Source: an uncultured Phocaeicola sp. (GTDB lineage Bacteria > Bacteroidota > Bacteroidia > Bacteroidales > Bacteroidaceae). Taken from it: a DNA stretch of 64,000 nucleotides. The notes beneath the pieces are model-generated. The model saw nothing but the letters and a program-made list of their open reading frames with translations, ran no database searches and had not been told where the DNA came from. Positions 38,810-46,903 of the stretch are shown one piece after another. The position numbers and the translations under genes are program-made. The DNA is taken from positions 1 through 64,000 of the forward strand of contig CANQSM010000002.1 of assembly GCA_947626525.1 (NCBI GenBank). Reading direction: 5' to 3'. How positions within the stretch are numbered: position 1 is the first letter of the stretch; each line of letters begins with the position of its first letter.

Positions 38810-39238
38810 CCGCTTCCTCTCCGGGAACTTTTCCCGTATCCCCCGATACATCACTTTCCATATCTGATGACGCTGCTCCGGCCGGACAACCATGTCACCT
38901 TTCACAGCCGGTCGCGTCACCTTCCGCGACTAATCATCTCACTCTTCGCGACCGGCCGCGTCCGTTTCTTTTTTTTCCTGTTTACAAGGAATTCAAAGCC
39001 TTTTGGCACAGGCGTTTCAGCAAAAGTGAAGATACACAATTTGAAATGTAAAATATAGATATGAGAAGGGCCGGACTGATACATAACAGCCTTTTCGGAA
39101 ACGTTCAAAAGATTTCTAAAGTAAAATAAGTAAAAAAATAAAAAATATTCGTAATCCGCATCATACGTTTTGTCTTTTCATGTGTCTATATTAGTGAATG
39201 TATTAAAACATTTCTGTTTAACTTTAAAATTTATTAGT
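38810..39238 (+). other. Non-coding region upstream of the SusC head stub
   Basis: No supported gene. A second 10-bp inverted repeat (GCCGGTCGCG at 38907-38916, CGCGACCGGC at 38947-38956) lies before a T-rich stretch. From about 39110 the DNA turns AT-rich, as expected for a promoter and leader. TACGTTTTG near 39164 is only a near match to the -7 consensus and no -33 TTTG is at the right distance, so the promoter of the stub is assumed, not shown. Confidence 0.4.
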
Positions 39239-39427
39239 ATGAGGCACAAGATTCTTCTTGTATTATTCGCCGTCATGACGATGATGGGAAGCGCGTTAGC
39301 GCAGACTCGAAGCGTGACTGGCCAAGTTGTCGATGAAAAGGGGGAACCTGTCATCGGCGCCAACATCAAAGTTGTGGGAAGTACCACGGGTACTTATCTG
39401 TGTAATTGTCTGATTCAAAACAGATAG
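39239..39427 (+). CDS. SusC N-terminal stub (expression head of the putative shufflon), 62 codons
   Basis: ATG 39239 is used (MRHKILLVLFAVMTMMGSALAQ), a normal SusC signal peptide; the track start at 39170 only adds untypical residues. The mature part begins the carboxypeptidase-regulatory-like domain (SVTGQVVDEKGEPVIGANIK, then VVGSTTGT). After the site GTACCACGGGTAC the frame turns into YLCNCLIQNR and stops. This tail is translated from DNA that is non-coding in front of operon C. The stub therefore ends exactly at the recombination site. Joined to site A it would continue in frame as ISDFDGKFSL and form a complete SusC. In the present state it may be a short secreted peptide or just a leader for operon B. 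Confidence 0.75.
   Translation: MRHKILLVLFAVMTMMGSALAQTRSVTGQVVDEKGEPVIGANIKVVGSTTGTYLCNCLIQNR
39381..39393 (+). other. Putative inversion site B at the end of the SusC stub
   Basis: GTACCACGGGTAC. Upstream identity with site A extends to 39373; downstream identity with site C extends to 39411. Site B thus has the left side of a SusC gene and the right side of a lipoprotein-operon leader, as expected for a recombination product. Confidence 0.75.
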
Positions 39428-39499
39428 GCAGGCGCTTCACCCGATAGAAGTCGTATAAACCGATTATAAGCATATATGTTTAACTTAAAAAATCAATCT

Positions 39500-41026
39500 A
39501 TGAGAAAAAAATCATTGATGATTCCTCTTTGCCCCAATGGACGGGGAAGGGGAAAGAAAGCCGTCTTATGGTCTTTTGCCATAGGGGCTTTATTCTTGGC
39601 TTCTTGTAGCAAGGGAGCGGATTGCGATGAGTCGTTTTCCAGCAGTACTCAAAATGCAGTACTGACTTCCCCATCGTCAGAATCCATTAGTTTTGATACT
39701 AAAATCGAGTCGGACGGCAGTGAAAAAGTTCAAGTGTCTTGGCCGGTAGTGCATGGCGCAGGTGGCTATGAGTATGAAGTGAAAGATGTTACTGACCCTG
39801 AAGCGATAGTAATAACGGTTCCCAAAGACACATTGGATGGAACTTCATTCTCGTTTGCCAAAGCTGAAGACACTAACTTTGAAATTCATGTCAGATCTTT
39901 GGGAAATCCAATGCAGAACAATAAGGAGGCCGAACAAGCTACCATTGTGAATTATTCCACCATTATTCCGGCGGACATTGTTCCTCAAGGTGTTGATATG
40001 GTGGCATTCATCAAGGGCAAACTGGGAGACGGTTCTACCGAGCAAGCATTCGAGTTGGAAGCCGGCGGACGTTACGAACTGAACGAGCCGCTTGATTTCG
40101 GGAACCGCCCAATCACTCTGCGTGGTAATAAAAAGAATCGTCCGATAATTACATACGGAGCAGAAGGTGTCATCCGTACGGGTAACGGATTGAAGGTCAA
40201 GTTTATCAACTTTGATTGCACCGCACAGGCAAAACCTTTGAGGGGTGTCGTTGAGTGCTCGACGGAAGGTGAGCCTGCATTGGAAGGCCCTAACTTTGGA
40301 TATAAGGATGAAGGATATGTATTACAAAACCCGGTATTGTTGCAAGAGTGCTGGTTTAAGAATGTCAATTTCGGTTTGTTCCATACAGGAACCGCCGCTT
40401 GGATGGTAAGAGATGTACGCGTAATGGACTGTATCGTCCAGCTCAGTTGCGATGGAAAAGATTTTGGAGATGGTTCTGTAATTGGCTCTTATGGTGCTTC
40501 TAATTATAAAAACGGAACTCAAGTGTGGAAATGCGGAATCCGTGATGTTACCGTTAAAAACAGTACTTTTTATAACATTAAATCGAACAGCAAGAACCGT
40601 TTCCTCCGTTTCAGTAATAACAATCTTAGCAATACTTTCGGTACAAAGGATGGTTCTGCCACCATCGAAAACTGTACGCTCATTAGGACCTATGATGACA
40701 AAGAGTTTGGCAACAATACTCCAAACACCAAAGAATACAAGATTTCCTTTAATGGCAACATTTGTTATGATGTATTCCGCTTGCAGAAATTCATTCAAGG
40801 AAACTGTACAAATACCGTCAACCCGACAAAAAATACCATTTGCGGTATTAAAAACGCGGTGGATGACACGGATAAAAGTAAATGGGCAACCGAAGAGAAT
40901 ATTGCTTTTGAGCAAACTGACCTTACTCAAGAACTTGATTTGACTCAACCTAACGGTGGCCTGAAGCTGAAACCTGTCAGTGGAAGCATCTCTATGACCA
41001 TTGGCGACCCGCGTTGGCTGGAGTAA
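39500..41026 (+). CDS. DUF4957/DUF5123-type surface lipoprotein of operon B
   Basis: Start at ATG 39500 (MRKKSLMIPLC, 508 residues) is preferred over 39476 because the context AATCTATGAGAAA is the same as in the operon C homologue. The lipobox is LFLASC. A fibronectin-III-like domain follows (KVQVSWPVVHGAGGYEYEV), then a beta-helix region (YELNEPLDFGNRPITLRGN, LKVKFINFDC, VKNSTFYNI, GDPRWLE at the end). It probably binds glycan at the cell surface, as inferred for the family. The gene lies 72 bp after the stub's stop, so it should be on the same transcript. SusC follows after 35 bp. Confidence 0.82.
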   Translation: MRKKSLMIPLCPNGRGRGKKAVLWSFAIGALFLASCSKGADCDESFSSSTQNAVLTSPSSESISFDTKIESDGSEKVQVSWPVVHGAGGYEYEVKDVTDPEAIVITVPKDTLDGTSFSFAKAEDTNFEIHVRSLGNPMQNNKEAEQATIVNYSTIIPADIVPQGVDMVAFIKGKLGDGSTEQAFELEAGGRYELNEPLDFGNRPITLRGNKKNRPIITYGAEGVIRTGNGLKVKFINFDCTAQAKPLRGVVECSTEGEPALEGPNFGYKDEGYVLQNPVLLQECWFKNVNFGLFHTGTAAWMVRDVRVMDCIVQLSCDGKDFGDGSVIGSYGASNYKNGTQVWKCGIRDVTVKNSTFYNIKSNSKNRFLRFSNNNLSNTFGTKDGSATIENCTLIRTYDDKEFGNNTPNTKEYKISFNGNICYDVFRLQKFIQGNCTNTVNPTKNTICGIKNAVDDTDKSKWATEENIAFEQTDLTQELDLTQPNGGLKLKPVSGSISMTIGDPRWLE

Positions 41027-41061
41027 TTAAACGAATCAATTAATATTAATACTATTACCAA

Positions 41062-44000
41062 ATGAAACATCATAGTATATTCAAAATAGGTCTGGGCATA
41101 TTGCTGGCCTTATTCATGGCAGTACCTGCGTTGGCTCAGACAACTGTTTCGGGCGTGGTCGTGGACGAAAACGAAGAGACAGTGATAGGCGCATCTGTTA
41201 AAGTAGTGGGTACTCAGACCGGTACCATTACAGACATGAATGGTAAATTCAGCGTGACGGTTCCTGAAAATGGAGCCATCGAAATTTCATTCATCGGATA
41301 TATCACCCAACAAATCAAGAAATTCACTCCCGATATGAAGATTGTCCTGAAAGAGGATACCCAGAATATGGAGGAAGTAGTCGTAGTGGGTTATGCCACA
41401 CAGAAAAAGGCGCATTTGACAGGTTCCGTGGCTACCATTCCGGTAGAAGATATCCAAGACCTTTCTTCCGGAGGAGTGGCCAGCATGTTGAGAGGATTGG
41501 TTCCGGGGCTTAGCGTAAGCGGCGGACAAGGACGCCCGGGCGAAAACGCCACGATTTATATTCGTGACACCAATGCATTAGGCGATGTAGGTTCCACGGC
41601 CCAAGAGCCTTTGTTCGTTATCGACGGATTTATCTATCCGAACGATGTGAAAGTAGGTAATGTCCGTCAGAACTTGGGCGCTGAAGCGTTTAACAATCTT
41701 GACCCTTCCACCATTGAGAGTATTTCTGTACTAAAGGATGGTTCAGCCGCCGTATATGGTGCCCGGGCCGCTAACGGTGTCATCTTGGTAACTACCAAAA
41801 AGGGTAAGTTAGGCAAACCGATGATTTCATACAGTGGCAACTACGGTTTCACGGATGAGGTATCACGCCCCGACATGCTGAGCACATACGATTACGGACG
41901 ACTCTACAACGCAGTGAAAGCTGCCGATCCTTTTGACGTGGATAATATGAACCTCCGCAGCGACTTGTTCCAGGCTGATGAACTGGAAGCGATGAAACGC
42001 CTCAATTACGATATGCTAGACAAATATTGGGAAACCGGTATTACCATGAAGCATTCCGTAAATGTAAGCGGTGCAACCGAAAAGGCCAACTATTTTGCCA
42101 GTATCGGCTATTTCGAACAGGAAGGCAACTTAGGCCGCCTCGATTACGACCGCTGGAACTACCGTGCCGGTGTGGACTTGAAAATCAGTGACTGGGTAAA
42201 AGCAAGCTTGATGGTATCAGGCGACTATGGCGAAAAGAACAAGCCTCTGATTAAAATCGGTGGAAGCAACATCGAAAAAGACTACAATCTGATGCTGACC
42301 CGTCCGGGATATATCCCAGAATACGTGAATGGATATCCTATCATAGCAATGGGACCTGAAAATGGCAATCCTACCAACGACCAGTTGTATCACTACGCCA
42401 CCTTGCAGGAGAACGGAGACTATAGCGAAAACCAAAACTCGAACACGACCATTAACGGCAGCTTGAGCTACGATTTCGGCTGGAGCAAGATTTTAAAAGG
42501 TTTGAACCTGCGCTTCTCTTACTCGAAAACCATCAATACGAATAAGGCTAACGAGTATGCCACCGACTTCACTGTATACCAAATGCTGGAACGCAGCGGT
42601 AGCGGAAAACACCTCTACACGCCTGTGGACGGACAAGACTTTGAAGCGTTGATGGTGGAAAGCAATTTCAACCCTAGGAAAATCGCCAATGGAGACAAAT
42701 CTTATTTGTCACGTGATATGGTTCGTACAGACAGTTACCAGATGAACTTTACGGCTTCTTACAACCGCGAATTCAAGCAACATTCTGTCAACGCCCTCTT
42801 TTCTATCGAAAAATCGGAAACGGAAAGCGAATATGTAATGGCCAAAAGGCAAGACCCGTATCCTTTCACCACAGGACAGTTCAACTCCGCCACGGGTGAG
42901 AAAGACGGTAACTTTACCCGTTCCGAATCGGGAACGCTCTCTTATATCGGCCGCATCAACTATGCATACGCCAACAAATATTTGCTGGAACTCTTGATTC
43001 GTTCGGATGCCTCTACCAAATTCGCTCCGAAAAACTACTGGGGAACATTCCCTTCCGCTTCGGCAGGTTGGGTGGTATCAGGCGAGGACTGGTTCCAGGA
43101 AAAAGTAAAAGGCATTGACTATTTGAAGGTACGTGCCTCATTCGGTTTGACCGGACGTGACAATACCGAACCGTGGCAGTGGATGCGTATCTTCAGTCAA
43201 GACGCTTATCGCGGTCCGATATTCGGTGAGACTTCCAATGGCAGCTCTTTGCCCCGTATCACCATCAACAAGAACAACTCAGCTGTAAACTCTGATGTAC
43301 ATTGGGACAAATCGTATAAGGCAAACTTCGGTATCGATATCAACTTGCTCGATAACCGTCTGGCTGTTACGTTTGATGCGTACCGTGAGTGGAATCGTGA
43401 AATGTTGATGAAGATAGCCCAGGCTGTACCCTCTACTGTAGGTACGCAGAGTGCTGCTGTCAATCTTGGTGAAATGGATAACTGGGGATACGAATTGAGC
43501 CTGACTTGGAAAGACAAAATCGGCAAAGACTTCAAATATCGTATCAATCTGAATACCGGTTATTCTGACAACCGAGTGTTGAGGATGGACTTTAAACAAG
43601 ACTATACCTTCCGCCAGATTCAATACAAGGGACGTACGGATGTAGGAACTTGGGGAATGCAATGCATCGGCATGTTCCGCAGTTTCCAGGAGATTGAAGA
43701 ATATTTCGACCGCTATATGGTAACCGGTGCCGACGCGACAGGTAATCCTATATACGGTAAGTACATGGGAAAGGACAAATCGGAAATCCGTCCGGGTATG
43801 TTGATTTACAAAGACGTGCGCGGTGCAAAACAAGAAGATGGCACATATGCCGGTCCAGATGGTATCGTGGATAAGGACAATGACTTGGTTCGCTTGTCAG
43901 ACCGCAGCAATCCTTACGGCTTTACTGTAAACTTGGGCGCGGAGTACAAAAACTTCTCTCTGTCGGCACAAATCAGCACAAGCTGGGGTGGATACAGCTT

Positions 44001-44424
44001 CATTCCAAGTAACGCACGCGATTTCTTATACGACAAGGAAATCTCTAACATGCCGTCTATCTGGAATCCGGACAACATGTTCGTCTACCAGGATATTTAC
44101 GACGGTTCGGGTAATCTGATAATGAAAGAAAACCGCAACGGTAAGATGCCTAACTTGGCTTATGCCGATGTGAATAAGGTAGAATCTTCATTTTGGAGAG
44201 TAAGCGGAACCAGAGCCTCTCTCAACAACCTGACCTTGGCATACAAACTTCCGTCGGAATGGGTGAAGAAAGTAGGCATTGAAAGCTGCCGTGTCAACGT
44301 CACAGGCCAGAACTTGCTGAGCCTCTACAATCCGTATCCTGACAATTTCATGGATCCGATGTGCGACTTCGGCAAATATCCTGTATTGAGAAAGTTCACC
44401 GTAGGATTAAACGTGACATTCTAA
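41062..44424 (+). CDS. SusC/RagA-type TonB-dependent transporter (operon B)
   Basis: A 1120-residue transporter with signal peptide (MKHHSIFKIGLGILLALFMAVPALAQ), carboxypeptidase-like domain (VSGVVVDENEETVIGASVKV; ITDMNGKFSVTV), EEVVVVGYATQKKAHLTGSV, plug (ESISVLKDGSAAVYGARAANGVILVTTK) and barrel ending FTVGLNVTF. Unlike SusC A it is complete and carries its own signal peptide. It is a paralogue of the operon C SusC along the full length. The partner SusD begins about 34 bp downstream. Confidence 0.94.
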   Translation: MKHHSIFKIGLGILLALFMAVPALAQTTVSGVVVDENEETVIGASVKVVGTQTGTITDMNGKFSVTVPENGAIEISFIGYITQQIKKFTPDMKIVLKEDTQNMEEVVVVGYATQKKAHLTGSVATIPVEDIQDLSSGGVASMLRGLVPGLSVSGGQGRPGENATIYIRDTNALGDVGSTAQEPLFVIDGFIYPNDVKVGNVRQNLGAEAFNNLDPSTIESISVLKDGSAAVYGARAANGVILVTTKKGKLGKPMISYSGNYGFTDEVSRPDMLSTYDYGRLYNAVKAADPFDVDNMNLRSDLFQADELEAMKRLNYDMLDKYWETGITMKHSVNVSGATEKANYFASIGYFEQEGNLGRLDYDRWNYRAGVDLKISDWVKASLMVSGDYGEKNKPLIKIGGSNIEKDYNLMLTRPGYIPEYVNGYPIIAMGPENGNPTNDQLYHYATLQENGDYSENQNSNTTINGSLSYDFGWSKILKGLNLRFSYSKTINTNKANEYATDFTVYQMLERSGSGKHLYTPVDGQDFEALMVESNFNPRKIANGDKSYLSRDMVRTDSYQMNFTASYNREFKQHSVNALFSIEKSETESEYVMAKRQDPYPFTTGQFNSATGEKDGNFTRSESGTLSYIGRINYAYANKYLLELLIRSDASTKFAPKNYWGTFPSASAGWVVSGEDWFQEKVKGIDYLKVRASFGLTGRDNTEPWQWMRIFSQDAYRGPIFGETSNGSSLPRITINKNNSAVNSDVHWDKSYKANFGIDINLLDNRLAVTFDAYREWNREMLMKIAQAVPSTVGTQSAAVNLGEMDNWGYELSLTWKDKIGKDFKYRINLNTGYSDNRVLRMDFKQDYTFRQIQYKGRTDVGTWGMQCIGMFRSFQEIEEYFDRYMVTGADATGNPIYGKYMGKDKSEIRPGMLIYKDVRGAKQEDGTYAGPDGIVDKDNDLVRLSDRSNPYGFTVNLGAEYKNFSLSAQISTSWGGYSFIPSNARDFLYDKEISNMPSIWNPDNMFVYQDIYDGSGNLIMKENRNGKMPNLAYADVNKVESSFWRVSGTRASLNNLTLAYKLPSEWVKKVGIESCRVNVTGQNLLSLYNPYPDNFMDPMCDFGKYPVLRKFTVGLNVTF

Positions 44425-44458
44425 CACAAGTATGTTGAATTTTAAACGAAAAGAAACA

Positions 44459-46645
44459 ATGAAAAATAGCACTATAAAAATGTTAGGCATAGGCTTGGTC
44501 TCCTCACTTGCATTCACGGCTTGCAGCGACCAGTTCTTGGAGGACAAGAAAAACTATGACAACGTAAACCCGGGCATCTACGACTTTTACGAAGGCGCCT
44601 ACGCACGTGTGAGCGACGCATACGGCTGGACACTGCCCAACTGTAATACAAACGCCAACTGGAAATACAATTCCACGGGTTTGGCAGACGACCAGGCCAA
44701 GGGTACCGAGGAGTATACCGGTTTCGGTCCGTTCGTAGATCCCTTGAAAGAGCTGAAATCTATTGATAGCCCCACCGTTCCCGATTATTACATGGGGGAC
44801 GCATCGAACATCCAGAATTCCGTATACGGACGTATCCGTAACATTAACGAGATTATAGACGGAATCTCGAACAGTAAACTGGATGAGGCGACCAAAAATG
44901 AGTTCTTGGGTCAAGTATACTTCTTGCGTGCCTGGTGTTACTACCAGTTAGTGAAATGGTACGGTGGCGTGCCTTTGGTAAAAACCATGGTCGACCCTAC
45001 AGAGGATGCCCATACTCCCCGTTCTTCAGCAAAAGAGTGCATAGAGTTCATCTTGGATGACTTGCAGAAATCGGCCGATATGTTGAAAGAAACGACCGGA
45101 GACGGTGGTTGGAAATCGAGTAATGACTGGGGACGCGTCACAACCGGTACTGCTCTGGCATTGAAAGGGCGTGTGTTGCTGTTGTGGGCAAGCCCGCTTT
45201 TCAATCGTGCCAACGACCAGTCACGCTGGGATAACGCTTACACGGAAATGGAAAAAGACTTGCCGGTAATCCGGGCTTGCGGTTACGGTTTGTACGAAGA
45301 TGGCAATCCGGCAAACGGAGCTACCTTTGCCAAGATCTTTACACAAGTGAAGAGCCCTGAGAACGTATTTGTTACCATCCGCAGTTCAGTAGATCCGGAC
45401 GAGAATGGTTATAGCAACTTCTGGGAAGAATTCATTCGTCCGAAAAACACCGGGGGCAAAGGGAACATTACTCCGTCACAAACCATGATAGACCTGTTCC
45501 CGATGAAAGACGGCAAGCGCCCGGCCACTTACACGGCATATAGCAACTTGCCCTCATCGACCCAAGCCTATGTCAAAAACTATCCGTTCATGGATCGTGA
45601 CCCACGCTTTTACCGGACTTTCGTATTTCCCGGTTTCCGTTGGGCATATAACGGCGACGCTACGAAGAACGATGGCAACAATCCTTCTTACAATACCGGT
45701 AAGGATTATGAATTGTGGAGCTATGTATGGTATGTGGAAGAAAACTCTGTGGGTAATCCTGAGAGCGGTGATGCATACGCCGCAGACAATCTGCTGAAAA
45801 ACAACAAAAGCGTTTATTTACGTAAACGCTCTGATGATGCAGATTTGAATTCTCCATTATACGCATACGAGCCTGAATTTAATGCCAATGCGAGCGCTTT
45901 CCGTTTTTCGGGAGCTCCTTACATCGAACTTCGTTTTGCCGAAGTATTGCTCAACTATGCCGAGGCAGCTTGTATGGCCGGACATACCGACATTGCCATG
46001 GATCAAATCAAAGCCATACGCCAGCGTGCCGGTTACACAGGCGATTGCGGACTGTCGGGCATTGGCAGCGACAAACCATCGTGCATGTCTGCCATTCTTT
46101 ATGAGCGTCAGATAGAATTCGCCTACGAAGGCAAACGTTTCGATGACCTCCGTCGTTGGATGTTGTTTGATGGTGGTGCGGAATTGGCCGAAGGTGCGCC
46201 CTCATCTTGGGCTCCCACAGGCTGGGGAGGAAACACTTGTACTTGGTTGGGCTTCACGCCGTTGAATGGCCAGCGTCGTGAAAGTTTGGAATATCGTACA
46301 GCCGATATTTATGGCTTAGGCGGAACTACGACAGATAGTGACCCACTCATCAAAGCCGGTGTGGAACGCTGTGCCGCGGTGGATATAAACAAGCCCGATT
46401 TGGACACTCAGCTGCAAACTCTGCGGGATTGGTATGAGACGCATTTGGTTTACAAGATGAAGAAAGGAGATGAACGTGAGGAATCAGGTAGTGGCAATAC
46501 GGACCTGTACATGAAGTTCTTCCCTAAATATTATTTCTTGGGACTGACTAAAGGCGCTTTGGAAAAGGACGTACAAATCCAGCAGACCATCGGTTGGGAT
46601 GATGCGGTGAAAGCCAACGGAACGTTCGACCCCTTGGCTGAATAA
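44459..46645 (+). CDS. SusD/RagB-type glycan-binding lipoprotein (operon B)
   Basis: Start at ATG 44459 (MKNSTIKMLGIGLVSSLAFTACSDQFLEDKK, 728 residues) gives a proper lipobox FTAC; the track's 44432 start does not. SusD motifs: NEFLGQVYFLRAWCYYQLVKWYGGVPLV, WGRVTTGTALALKGRVLLLWASPLFN, RDPRFYRTFVFPGFRWAYNG, YERQIEFAYEGKRFDDLRRWMLFDGG. The last 50 residues (DLYMKFFPKYYFLGLTKGAL and on) have a nearly identical inverted copy at 18741-18905. It ends operon B and is followed by a strong hairpin. Confidence 0.94.
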   Translation: MKNSTIKMLGIGLVSSLAFTACSDQFLEDKKNYDNVNPGIYDFYEGAYARVSDAYGWTLPNCNTNANWKYNSTGLADDQAKGTEEYTGFGPFVDPLKELKSIDSPTVPDYYMGDASNIQNSVYGRIRNINEIIDGISNSKLDEATKNEFLGQVYFLRAWCYYQLVKWYGGVPLVKTMVDPTEDAHTPRSSAKECIEFILDDLQKSADMLKETTGDGGWKSSNDWGRVTTGTALALKGRVLLLWASPLFNRANDQSRWDNAYTEMEKDLPVIRACGYGLYEDGNPANGATFAKIFTQVKSPENVFVTIRSSVDPDENGYSNFWEEFIRPKNTGGKGNITPSQTMIDLFPMKDGKRPATYTAYSNLPSSTQAYVKNYPFMDRDPRFYRTFVFPGFRWAYNGDATKNDGNNPSYNTGKDYELWSYVWYVEENSVGNPESGDAYAADNLLKNNKSVYLRKRSDDADLNSPLYAYEPEFNANASAFRFSGAPYIELRFAEVLLNYAEAACMAGHTDIAMDQIKAIRQRAGYTGDCGLSGIGSDKPSCMSAILYERQIEFAYEGKRFDDLRRWMLFDGGAELAEGAPSSWAPTGWGGNTCTWLGFTPLNGQRRESLEYRTADIYGLGGTTTDSDPLIKAGVERCAAVDINKPDLDTQLQTLRDWYETHLVYKMKKGDEREESGSGNTDLYMKFFPKYYFLGLTKGALEKDVQIQQTIGWDDAVKANGTFDPLAE

Positions 46646-46719
46646 AGCATTTGAACTTACTGAACAAACACAATAAGTTAAACAGAATATCTTTTTATTT
46701 TTTCGGGTTTTAAATTATA

Positions 46720-46751
46720 GAGCGGGCTGCACCGGGAGGTGCGGCCCGCTC
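46720..46751 (+). terminator. Terminator hairpin of operon B
   Basis: A 14-bp stem (GAGCGGGCTGCACC / GGTGCGGCCCGCTC) with a GGGA loop, 75 bp after the SusD stop. The same module occurs inverted at 18634-18665 and a weaker version ends operon A. Confidence 0.7.
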
Positions 46752-46903
46752 TGTCTGTAAAGCCTGCGAGTATTTGCTTCCATGTCCTGATTTTCTCCAT
46801 GCCACACGTACACGGATTGACGTCAGGTTGGAAAGCGCATCGGGCACGGCAGTCATGTCTGTACTGATTCTTTTTGCATTTGCACGGAACTTAAAGGAAC
46901 CGC

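Noticed and set aside
38641-39051. 136-codon plus-strand ORF after the SusD gene
   Set aside because: It covers the 17-bp terminator stem and a second inverted repeat, with no family-like sequence.
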